Shown piece after piece: positions 10,911 through 22,100 of a stretch of DNA of 64,000 nt. The DNA is from Lottia gigantea (lineage: Eukaryota > Mollusca > Gastropoda > Lottiidae). A model generated the notes under the pieces. The model made no database searches. It was not told where the DNA came from and saw only the letters and a program-made list of their open reading frames with translations. The stretch spans positions 1,846,552 to 1,910,551 of the forward strand of contig NW_008709380.1 of the NCBI RefSeq assembly GCF_000327385.1, read 5' to 3'. Position 1 is the first letter of the stretch. Each line of letters starts with the position of its first letter. Position numbers and translations under genes: made by a program.

Positions 10911-13900
10911 TGAACATCTTGATTAATTGATATGCATATTGGTGTTGTCGAGAAACTTTATGATAATAGTTTTGTTTACCAACAATGTTGCACCAATGGT
11001 TCTGGTGTTGACTTATATATATCTACGTCTGAAACAAACTTCCTATGATATCACATACAAATATGTCAAAAATATATATTGATAATGAACAAAATTGATA
11101 TAAGGTAATCTTTTCTTCAGATGCTCAACGTGTGATTGTGTGTTTACATTATTTGGATTACCACTTAACCAGCGTGTATGATGGCTATCAAATCTATTGG
11201 TGCTGATGCGGGCACTGATGATTAGCTTCGGGTATAATATTCTCGAGGGTTTCACATCTCATTGTATTTTATCTTAGAATCACGGAAAACTGTTTCACTG
11301 TTTGATAATTATTTAATTCTCACACCATATCGATATTAGCATAATTTGAATAGTTAACCTTTAAGCATCTTTTATACATTATAATTTATCATTTGTTTAG
11401 TTATCAGACAAGTGTTCTGTATACTTGGTGATCATATAGCTAAAACAGGAGAGGCGATACGTCTGGGTGTTAAAAGCGGACAAGGCCATTCAGTGTGAAA
11501 GGATATAGGGACGTTTAGCCTGGACAGAGGCATTGGCCTACTCTATTTACAACTGTCGAGGGATATTTAACGTGCACAGTCTTTAACACACAGGACCTCG
11601 TTAAGTCGTCCCATCTATGTCAGCAACTAACAAGGTCACTGACAATTGGAACCATGCTGGAAAAAAAAGTTATTATCTAGATTTGAGCGCTGGATCTTTC
11701 GGTTATCGCCACAGCCCCCAGAGACGATACGTGTAATTGGTTAATGCATTTCTTGAAATTCTGTGTGAATGCTACAACGATAGAGGTATTACGTATTAAC
11801 AATGGTAATTTTCGATCATAATTTACTGCCTTTACACTGTATTGCAAAGTTGTTGAATAAGTTCATGGTTCATATAATAAAAGATGTACATGTACATGTA
11901 ATTCGAGCCGAATGCTCACCTACGAAAATCGAAATAGTTTCTTTCACGTCTTACATTCAAGAAGCCAAACCGACTTATTCGGAATGTTTCCTTCAAGACT
12001 TCGGTCGGTTGGGAGATCTTAAGGGAGATACTAAGGTTATTATTAACTTGTCGCTTGTAATATCGGTAAAGAAGAAAGAATTATATTTAGCTGTCTGTTT
12101 AAATCAAATAGACAATAAAACATTATCATTGATTATAAAGTTAGACAAGGCATTATTCAGCTATTATATTTAATTATTTTATTAACTAGATGTTAAATGA
12201 AACGAGAATGTAACATGATCTTAAAGACCCCCTCAAACATAAGATTGTATTTCTTGAAGGTAGTTTCCCATTAGAATGAAGGAAAAAACAAAAATAATGG
12301 TTTTCAGAAACTACTTAACTATTGTCGTACAAGAAGCGCAAACACTATTACGATCCGCACAAATCTTGTTATATCTATCTTTCTATTTCTTAAGATGATA
12401 TTTAGTATCTTTATGGGGAATGACCACAACCCTTTAAAAAGAATTAGCATCCTTTTCGGACAGCTTGTTTTGTGATACAGGAATGCTATGTTCTGTTTAT
12501 GGCATATGATTTCCTTCAAACAGAAGATTTCAAATCAAATTTTACGACGCTTTTACGCTTTTATAGATGAAGAGTGCAAAGTAAAGGCACAATGAAATAA
12601 CAACGATTTCATAAGTATTACTAATAATGTAGCTATGAAAAGTAGTTATGACGTTCCCTGACCTCCATGGCTAAGACAATAAGATGGTGTAAAATTGCTG
12701 TCTGTTTTATATGTTTTTAATACGAGTTAATTTATTTTGACAAGTAATTGAAAATTAGAGACCCTTGTCTCTTTCCCAATTATATTCATCGTCTTATGTA
12801 TCTGAAGATTATGCTGTTTAAGATAAAAGGAAGATTGAATGCTTAACGTATGTCTGACATGAATGCGGCTGTAGGAATTGTTTGTATTTAAAGAGATTCA
12901 TAGACAATTCTTAAACAAATCGGCATTTCATCCAGTAGCGTCATAAGCTGGTAATATATTAGGATGATAACGGTAATGGTGCAAACAGAAGTTGCGAGTG
13001 TCCAGTCTACACTTGTCAAGGCTATATCTCTGTTGGATTCCCTTAAACGTGGGGTTCTTTCCAGTAATTCACTGCTTTTCAACACAAACATTCTGAAGTT
13101 CAAATAACCGAATACATGTGAAAAATAAAAGAAAATATGACAGGAGATAAAAATGGGCTATTTCATTTTCGAGACTGGCAATATATCATCAAATCATCAG
13201 ATACAACGGCCAAAAGTCGAATAAAAGAAATATGTCAATGATGAAAGTTTCACAGTGGAATTTAAAAGAATTTCTAAATCTTTTCATAGGTGATTTACGC
13301 GGAATAAAACGTGCAAAATGTTGTTGTTTTTTCTCACTAATTATTTTTATTCTCCTCTGTTTTACCTGAGATGCACGACGATGCATTGTGATCTGGAGGT
13401 CTGCTGTGGTAGAACATAACTTGATAAATATTCACTGCTCCCAATGCATGGCCATTGCCACCAAGATGTTTAACTAGCTGGTCCCATGACTCTATCTTGT
13501 GAATAATCTATTAAATATGACGACTCACAAATTAACAGTATTTGGGCGATAGATAGAATTTCATTATTGAAGTGCCTTTCACGCCTGTCAAATCACGTCA
13601 AGGAAACCATAACCATCCCAAAGGATCAATCGCTTGAAGTTAATCGAATCCAAACAAAATTTTCGAACTACACAAATTCAAAGTGAATTGCTATTCTATC
13701 AAAAAGGCGCATTTGTATTCTGTTGGTATATGTTATGTAATATAAGTAACAAAATTGAAGGATTTTGAAGCTGTATATCTTTCTATAAATACTATCTGAG
13801 CTTTTCATTTATCTAAAATTGGTAACCCATGAAAATCCTTACCGAAAGAGGGTGTAATATTCTGAACTGAAGTGAATCCCATATAGAGGTAGGACTCTAA

Positions 13901-14769
13901 TTTTTAATTTTTCAAGAGATTGGATACTTTGTCTAGCGTTTTCAAATACAATGTTACTTTACAATGTTACTTGTAACAGATCCATCAGAAGAACATAAGG
14001 AGATAATTTACATGACGTTATATCGGTGTGATATTTCTATTAAACCACAATGAATTATAAGGATATTCGTATAAATATTGACTAACAATTAATGGTCGAA
14101 ATCTCTTGAGATATCCTCCATGATATTCATCAAATTTGTTAACCGTTTGGTAATAGGATCCATTGCTTAGTTTGTTTTCATCAATTTTGTGTTGTGATAT
14201 GAGCAGATTATTTGTCGATTTGGTTTGCTGTTTGTTGTATAGTTCATATTTGACTCAAAGTAATAAAATTAAAAATGGAATTATACTAACTACTTTTCTC
14301 TCCAAGTAGTATTTTACGGCTTTGTTTGAACCTTATTTAATTTCCACCTGTCCCGTGATCTTAAAAGTGTAGAGTTTGTCAAAGTAAGTGAATTCCCTGG
14401 TAAGGGAATATTTTTTATGTGTTTTTTAATCATCACTTGGACCAGATATGAATTATTGTTATGAATTTCCCATTTTATCACTCGAAGCTTAAACTTAACC
14501 TCAGAATTTAAGTTTTCAAATCAATTTTAAATATATTTCACGGTCTCTATATTTTGGGTATTTGGATGTTCGACGACGCAATAGGTAATTCATTAGCCAA
14601 AAGTAGTTGAAAGAAAATGAATTTTTACAACCCCGACTCAACAGTAAATCGTGAATGATAAAATAATTCAAAATGTAGTCGCAGAGCAGCAGGACGTAAA
14701 ACTCTAAAGTATTTATTTTGTAGTTAAATGGGACAGATGTTTAATGTTCGATGAAATGAAACGTTATCA
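10911..14769. other. Intergenic, with remnants of a dispersed element
   Basis: About 11440-11720 is richer in G+C than its flanks and contains GGATATTTAACGTGCACAGT and ACACAGGACCTCGTTAAG followed by TCGTCCCATC. A close relative, ACACAGGGCCTCGGTTAATT plus GTCCCATCCGAACGACTGG, occurs at about 23195-23235. I read these as fragments of one dispersed non-autonomous repeat. A 123-codon open frame at 11802-12173 (plus) has no recognisable domain and no splice context. Nothing else supportable is present. Confidence 0.4.
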
Positions 14770-15480
14770 ATCTTTGATTTTAAGCTAATTAATTTAACTC
14801 TGCACATTTCTGCAAATATTCCGTAATTATTAGAACAAAAACACACAAACTGTCCCCCATTATTAATCAATTAAAACCATTTACTAATGAATTCTTACTA
14901 ATTAAATGAAAGTCAATTTCCAAATGGTGTGTGTATTTTCCAAATTAACCGACCATGGTTTGGGTTGACCTGTAATGATAGCTCGATATTTTAAGGAAGG
15001 TCGGTATATGCCAAGAAAATAGCTCAACAAATTTGATTGGTTGTCAAAAGCACAAACTTGGGAAAAAGAACTATTATTAAGAAATCATCTCTTTACGTGT
15101 ATGATCATTTTCTATATTTATAATAATTTGCAGATACAGAAAGAAATTTGACTGCCCTTTTAAATGTCACCCACCGTGCTATATTTATAACGCTGCCTAT
15201 TCTTCATCAATTTTAACTAAAGAGTAAAAATTAAATTAAAGGGTCCAGGGGGAATTTCAGTTGATAATAATGGATAGGACTAGATTAGTTTAGATGTAAT
15301 TAAACTTCCCCAGTTACTGGAAGCAGATTGGGGGTCGGGGAAATTTGTGTTGCCGTAATTTGGCGCTTCCTTGATAATAGACTCAAGGGAGATAACTAAT
15401 TGATTGAGTGTTTTAAGATCATTAAATAGCCCATATTTTCACAAACACTCCATTAAAAGGCTGTTCATTTGGTTAGTGAA
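14770..15480. promoter_or_regulatory. TAAT-dense stretch, possible homeodomain-binding region
   Basis: Between 14780 and 14910 there is a run of TAATTAAT, TAATTATTA, TATTAATCAATTAA, TAATGAATT and TAATTAAA. More TAATTA-like cores and a short C/G-rich patch follow at 15290-15420. Homeodomain proteins, including TLX-like factors, bind TAAT cores. The stretch lies 1.3-2 kb beyond the 3' end of TLX-B and 12 kb upstream of TLX-A. In AT-rich DNA such cores are common, so regulatory function is only a suggestion. Confidence 0.2.
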
Positions 15481-16324
15481 TAAAAAACGACAATAAGATT
15501 GTATCGAAATCGTCGAATGATATGAAATTCTGTCTAAAGAACAGTTATTGTTTAATTTGTTTTAATGGTTTATTAATTTTATTAGCAAGGAAATTAATGG
15601 TGTGTAATAATTCCGAGTGCTCTTCGGTACATTTCGGTCAGTAACCAGTGCTTGAGTGAATTCAAGTGGTATTTTACTTGAATAGTAATAGCTCCTAACT
15701 TTGATTTTCCTTTGTCACCATGACAGTTTAGTGTTAATGGTAATTGAAAAGAAATCTTTGATAGCTAAAATATCAAAATGACATGCGGCGTATTTGTGTT
15801 TTTTTTTTAATATGTTGTTCTGTCTAAATCTTTGATCCTAACTCAGTCACGTTTTGCAAATGCTGTCAATCGGACAACTGCTCTGAGGTCTATTAACACA
15901 ACTTTGCGAATCGTTTTTCCATTGAACGTTGTTTGTCAGATGAAACAAAAACCCTTTTGATTACTGTGTTAACCGAAACAGAATGCAAAGCTGATGCTTC
16001 GGAACAATGATCGTGTAGCATATAATGTGCCCAGTGGAAACACATGAAAGCTAGCTTAAGCTGGCCTTTTTCTTAGTGGAAACAGTTATGATTGCTTGAA
16101 CCAGCATCCAAGAAACTGCAATCAACATAAAGATAGAATGAAGACAATTAAATATTTATTAATTTAGCATCCTAATAAGACAAAAATAACATTACTTAGC
16201 AATAATACTGATATGTAAATATCTACTGAAATTCAAGTCATGGATATAATATCTGTTCAATGCCATAGGCATTAATAAACTTAACACGAGAGTACATTAA
16301 ATCCATCATATTTATGAATAAAAA

Positions 16325-16410
16325 AAAACCACAAGTTCTAACGATTCGAACCGAAACCCGAAATCCAAAACAATATATATTGGCAACACATTGCAGCTAT
16401 TGAACTTTTC
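16325..16410. repeat. Dispersed repeat fragment, copy 1
   Basis: AACGATTCGAACCGAAACCCGAAA and TTGGCAACACATTGCAGCTA resemble AACGGTCTGAACCGCAAAACGAAA and TTGGCAATACATTGC..GCAGCTA at 44480-44565, in the same order and orientation. The match is gapped and moderate. GGTTCGAATCG on the minus strand resembles a tRNA-type B box, but no tRNA fold is seen. Confidence 0.35.
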
Positions 16411-16660
16411 AAACGAGGAAGTATATCATTTAAAATGAGGTATCTGAATGTATTTCATATTGAAAAGTGGTATCAGGTGTCTGATAGTAATCATAGTAAA
16501 CATGATTTAGAATCTAAATAAAAACAACGTCCATCTTTCCCTACATATATATGACAGAATGTAAGTGTATTAACAGTAACTATAAAAAAAATTTAAATCA
16601 CCCATAATATTAATGTTTTAATCGGAATGATGTTACAAGTTTCTACTACTCTATCGTTGA

Positions 16661-16666
16661 TTTATT
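16661..16666 (-). terminator. Candidate polyadenylation signal of TLX-B
   Basis: TTTATT on the plus strand reads AATAAA on the minus strand, 112 bp after the TLX-B stop codon. The position fits a short 3' UTR; other AATAAA matches lie further downstream, for example near 16155. Confidence 0.45.
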
Positions 16667-16777
16667 GAATTACAAAAACTAAACGAAATAATCGTAAACC
16701 ACAACTTAGCACTCGACACACAAATAAACAAATTCGGCAAGGGATGATGTTCTAACAAATAGACAAACACAACTATA

Positions 16778-16955
16778 TTATGTTGAGTCTATATAACGTA
16801 CATCTATTCCATGTGACAATCCCGGTGGATAATGACCGGTAGATGGTGGTGAACATAACGGTGAGTATAATGATTGACTTTCCTCCCTCTGAATACTCAA
16901 TAAGAACTTCTGAGCAGCTTGTCTCTCCATTTCCCGTTCTTCAGCTGTTTGACGC
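16778..16955 (-). CDS. TLX: TLX-B exon 3 (C-terminal)
   Basis: This exon starts after TTTTCAG with G|CGT CAA ACA GCT GAA, giving R-R-Q-T-A-E-E, the sequence that follows the homeodomain in TLX proteins. It then encodes a Ser/Pro-rich tail ([17 protein letters not shown]) and stops at TAA, 16778-16780. Confidence 0.92.
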
Positions 16956-19180
16956 CTGAAAAGAAAATCGAACCAAAATTTTAATTCACTTAGGTCTACA
17001 AACTGGAAATAATGGAACTGGATGAGCACACCTGCAAGCTATGATTGCAAGGGCCCACTTTTATATCCGGCCATGTATGTGCTAATGATGTCATCCTCTA
17101 TTCTTTTCATTAAGGTGCAGATAGAAGCTAAAAATTTCCCCGATGTACATTGGAAAACTAGAAAAACATCACATCAAATCCAGGATTCATTTATTGTTTT
17201 GCAATCCATATTCACTGAATCGGCAGCCATGCACCTGATCGGATAATACAGACAATTGCTTATAACCCTACCTCCATTTGGTACGTCTATTCTGGAACCA
17301 TGTCTTGACCTGTGAATCTGACATGTTTAAACCTTTAGCCAGTGTGGATCTTTCAGCTGAAGCCAGATATTTCTGTCGAGAAAATCGCTTTTCTAACTCC
17401 ATAACTTGTTGTCTTGTAAAGGCTGTTCTTGGCTTCTTTCGTTTTGGAGGACTTCTGTTTTGGTACGGGTGTCCAACTCTTCGAATTACTACAACAAAAA
17501 TAGCACTGTTGTACAATTTGCTTGTTATTGTAGATTGATGAAACAAAAAAAGTTATACCAGACACTGATCTGTTTAGAACGCAGGGATAACGATTTCGGA
17601 ATAATAATATTGTTGTCTTCAAAAAAATATGAATTTCTCAGAATGAAAATAGAAGATTTGCAAAGTGTTGAAAAAGGTTTCCCATTTTTAACGACTAAAC
17701 GGATGATTTCTGATTTAATGATCGAAATTGAAAAGGATAAATGAAATCGGATAATATGTAAGTCTATGCAATATTTTATGTTTATTGCAATACATGTATA
17801 TTGGTATTGTAAGCGAACGTTTTGTTTCTTATCGCTGTTTCACGAATGTCATTGGAGATAATTAGAGATTGTATAACTTAGTAGTAGTATTAAGTGATAC
17901 GCTTTTATGAAAAATTTCTACTTGAAAATATCCTTTAAATTGTTTTTAATTTTTCTTTTTCCAAACAGATATTTAAAGACATAAACTAAAAGAATACATA
18001 ATAGACTTCGTAGTGTCTTCCAGACAATGATCGGAGTATTTATAAATAATTTACAAGTAAGGCGGACATTTTAAATGAATATTAGTCTCATATATACCCA
18101 ATAATTAAACACCCTTAAAACAATATCGTCCATCACACCTTTCCTGTCAAATTACCAAGCAAATAATGTTCACTTGGTTTGTTTAAAAAAATTATCTTTT
18201 TTGTTGTCTCTAGAGCAAGACCGCTCTAAAAAAAACTTGAATGTCACATACAAAAAACATTTTGTAATAATGTTTCAATCGTAAAAACTAGTAAAATATT
18301 TTTCACTTGATTTTGTATTTTAATTGTACAACTGGAACACGATTTACGCTACAATTAAAGCACGCACGAGCATTAAATTGTTTAAAGGCTGTCAGTTTAT
18401 TTTCACAAAATGATCCTTTATAAATCAGACATGCTTGCTGTTAATTTAAAATGTAAAATATCATATATGAATGATATGACAAATTAAAGGAATGCGAATT
18501 GACCTTTCTCAAAGGTGATACATTGATAAAAAAATAGTGTTGTACTTACCCCCAAACCGGTCTCTATTACATTCAGGCCACTGGTTTCCAATGTAGGAGA
18601 ATAGGGAGGGCCACACTGGCCTGGAGTTCAAATTTAAACCAAGAGGTACAACGGCATTTTGATTTGAGCTAAAATTATTTGGAAAAGTGGGGCGTCCATT
18701 AGTTAAGAATCCTTCAGAGTTTGAAATATTTTCCACATCTTCCTCTTCTTTTCCATCAACGTCACTTTCACTATTTTCTTCTTGAACTGTGTTTGATGAA
18801 TCTTTCGTGTTTTGTTCAGTTGATTCTCGTTGGAAAGGCACACAAGTTGACAAATTGACCTTTGGTTTTAAAACAGTTTTTTCGGAAGTTAAGTTTTTCG
18901 TTGGCTTAAAATTTAACATACGTTCAATACTAAATGATAGAGTTTTACTCGAACTCACACAATTTCTGTCGGATTTCGTTTCAGAATTTAAATGAGATGA
19001 AGATGAAAAAGTCTTACTTTTTAATTCACCATTTTCTTTTAAAATGTTTTGACTTTCATTTTCAATTGTCGTGATGTGTGTATTTTTTTCTCCCGAACTA
19101 TCCATTACAGTTGATTTTAATTCGATGTCTTGAGGATAATTCTCACCAATTTGTGGCTTAGTTTCCACTTTAATTTCCAT
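16778..19180 (-). CDS. TLX: TLX-class homeobox gene, copy B (complete)
   Basis: A complete three-exon gene: 18550-19180, 17272-17488 and 16778-16955, giving 341 residues. Introns are GT-AG in phases 1 and 2. The N-terminal half is polar and ends with an acidic run (GKEEEDVEN). LSFSIERML is an eh1-like Groucho/TLE-binding motif equivalent to the FSIRNIL of copy A. RDRFG, then [19 protein letters not shown], leads into the homeodomain at about residues 227-286, with Phe8, Thr47, Trp48, Asn51 and Arg53 intact. The last exon continues [18 protein letters not shown], the conserved TLX sequence after the homeodomain, then a Pro/Ser-rich tail ending YIDST. The start at 19180 has context AACATGG. Compared with copy A the homeodomain is more changed (KRFSRQKY for [16 protein letters not shown] for TLKMTDAQ). 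Expected role: a nuclear transcriptional regulator; the specific targets are unknown. Confidence 0.93.
17272..17488 (-). CDS. TLX: TLX-B exon 2 (homeodomain)
   Basis: A 217-bp exon after the acceptor TTGTTGTAG. It restores the frame of exon 1 as G|TA (Val) and carries RRVGHPYQN and the homeodomain as far as the split Arg after RRTKW. The donor is AG|GTAGGG. Confidence 0.95.
17489..18549 (-). other. TLX-B intron 1
   Basis: GT-AG intron of 1,061 bp in phase 1, close in length to the matching intron of copy A. Intron 2 (16956-17271, phase 2) is 316 bp. No other element is seen in either. Confidence 0.85.
18550..19180 (-). CDS. TLX: TLX-B exon 1
   Basis: This exon contributes 210 codons plus one base and ends at the donor G|GTAAGT. 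It carries the Ser/Thr/Glu-rich N terminus, the eh1-like FSIERML, the acidic run and the [10 protein letters not shown] end that parallels [11 protein letters not shown] of copy A. Confidence 0.88.
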
Positions 19181-22100
19181 GTTTTTTTAAAGAACGGGTG
19201 AAAGCCTACAATCAAAGTTTGCTTTACACATTAAACAACAAGTCTTTCAATCAAAGTTGTAAACTCCTTTAAAACATCTTGTATCCTCGAATAAATACAT
19301 CAATGTCACTTCACTTCGTCAAGCTTCTCAACAAACTAAAAAAGAGCGGCGGGCTAATTGAAAAATCGATAATGAATTTTAAGAGACTATGATGAAATCC
19401 AGCGGTAACTTTGATTACTTCCCTTGCAATGTATTCTTTTGACTTTTTATATTAATCATGTCCAATTGCGATTAAATCGGACATTTAGCATTACAGAAAT
19501 TGCACAACGGTTAGATAAGGTTGAAATATTCGTTTCTTTCGGATCTTGTTCAAGTTCTTTTTCAGAGTTGTCCAAATCTTGTTCAAGTTTCCATAATTGG
19601 TTTTTGCTTGGTTTACACATATACAAATATAAATTCAATTCACTGTTGCAGCTCAACCATGAACACTGGATGTCGCATTGGTTCTGTCATTAAATCAAAG
19701 CAATTCACATTAAAGTGTGTGTAAATGATGGAAGGTATCGATGTAACTGAATCCATGGTGTGAGATGAGAAGAGGCAATCGAGACAAGGAAATCATCGAG
19801 TTTAATAATAAATGAAAGAAGAAACGCCTTTATCTCATTAGTTATGATGAGAGTTAATAGAAACAGGAATAATAAGTGTTGGCTTGTAATTAGCGGCATC
19901 AGTTGCTTTCTGTCTCTTCGAGTTGCACAGTTTGCAGATGTATTTGATCTATGGATTTTGTAACAGAAACAGTACTGTAAAAGTTGAAAGTAGTAATATC
20001 TCATAGTTAATAGGTTACATAGATTTCAAATACCAATATGTTTCCTGCTATGCCACTGCTACCTTGTTGAAGAAAAAGAGTGAAAATAATTTGTCACAAT
20101 AGGGCGCAGGACATCCCATCGAACAAGCTTTTCTTTAATGCTACCGTAATGTTTTAAATATGACCCATAAATTTATTTCCTAGACCGAATAAGAAACGTA
20201 AAAAAAGGAAAATAGTAAGTTTTGTTTGAACCTGTCTTCGAAACATTGGCAAAGCCACAATTTACTGAAAATATGATTTTTGAACAATGTCATGGGTCAC
20301 TTTATAGTAAAAAAATTTAAATCTCTTAGAATCTTTTAACAACATTATTTCACTGATTCTGTATATTCATTTTCAATGTACTTTTAAAGGTTTTTATCAT
20401 ATTGGAAATTCAAGCCTAACATTCTTTTTGGGTTATGGAATGGCGTCAATTTGAACAAAGGTTTGAACGTATAAAAACTGTCGAGTCACATGTGTTCCTT
20501 TCAAAATAATTTTTGATGAAGAGATATTAATATTTGAATCAAAATCTTTGTCTCGTATTGTAGATAACGTTAGGTTATGTGAAGCAGGTGGCCGATACCA
20601 TAAAACAACATCATAGATATTTGTTAATCAAATATTCATCTAACTAATCCCTCTTTAAGATAAATAAAAATATATTTCGTCTACATTTTTATGTAATAAA
20701 AATTGACATTTTGTCACATTGAAATGAAATAAGATCAATTTATGGAATTTTGGTAAGTTTGTTGGAAGATGACAAACTATTCGCTGATTTCGCAGGTTAG
20801 GTAGTTTTTCGTAGTTAGATCTGGATTTATTGGATGATATAAAATCTGTAATATCCAAACGCAAGATTAATTTGTGATATCATTTTGCGAGATATCAAAT
20901 TTTGCGCTCTTCACTATAGAGAATAACTGAGGTTGAACAGCTGAAATGAATCTACGATAATAAATTGAATATTCTATAAAAATCGGCTTTTTTCCCTCAC
21001 CTTTTGAAAATCTGTTGAGAAAAATAAAAAAATAATATTTAAACCACATTTGATACTGATATATGTGTATTTTTAATTCAAATGCAGTTGTTAATTCCTA
21101 TCATCTTATTGGCTCAATATAAAGTCATCGCTGCGGGATATCATAAACTCATCAAGTTCTATCGCTATCAATGATTAGATCCTTCCGCAGTTTAAGTGGT
21201 AGCCTGGATTAAACAGTAATCTAAGAACAATAGTTTTCTTTAGTTCCTTTGTACTTGACAATGTTCATTAATTAAACATCGTTCAGATTCTTGAACATTA
21301 TTCTAAACCCAGCATGTATAATTAGAACAGTTGATCTTGTTATAATGATACTAGTTCTAAAGCTGTTGGAAGCTGATATTAAGAATTAAAAATTTTTAGA
21401 TTAAGTTATAAGGGTGTTTTTATTGTTTTCATTTGATTCTATAATTTTATTTCGACCAATTGACGACGTTTTTTGTCTTTATATAGTTGGCTGGTTTACA
21501 AGAATAATTTCTTTCGCCTCCCGAGGTTTGATTACTTAAAATTTGAAATGAAATGAAATGAATCGACTTTTACGTCCTACTTTTCTGCTTAAAATTTAAA
21601 GATGTTTTATGTATATATGAAATAGACTACGCAATTTAAGTTTTTTGAAACAAAATTGAAATCTTATATCAGGTTAACTGGAAGCGACAGAATGTCCAAT
21701 ATGTTGTTATTATTCTATTATCATTACACAACCTTTAACAGATGGTCAGATTTTACTTTTACAGTTTTACCCCTACTGGTCCCCCATAACGAGTTTTTAA
21801 TATATTGATATCACGAGATGCTTATAATAGATGGTGGATTATCTGGGGGTCAATTAGGGTTAATGATAGCCTTGCGAGAATATGAAGAATTGTATCCCCA
21901 CCAATGGTAAAAGTTTAATTGATCCACTCGTCATTATATAGTTTTAGATTTAATTACCTTGGTGTTCATCTTTTATTGTAAAGTCCCAAGAGAAAGACAT
22001 GATGAGTGAAGAGGGACATGTTGCTAGCTGACAATGTAATTATTTGTATAATCGACTCCTGTGACTTTATAATGTACAAATGTAATGATAAGAATGACTT

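Noticed and set aside
16340-16375. Minus-strand GGTTCGAATCG as a tRNA B box
   Set aside because: No cloverleaf or A box at the right distance; the sequence is part of a dispersed repeat seen again near 44490.
17278-17744. Plus-strand open frames over the TLX-B homeodomain exon
   Set aside because: They are shadows of the conserved minus-strand exon 2 and its intron.
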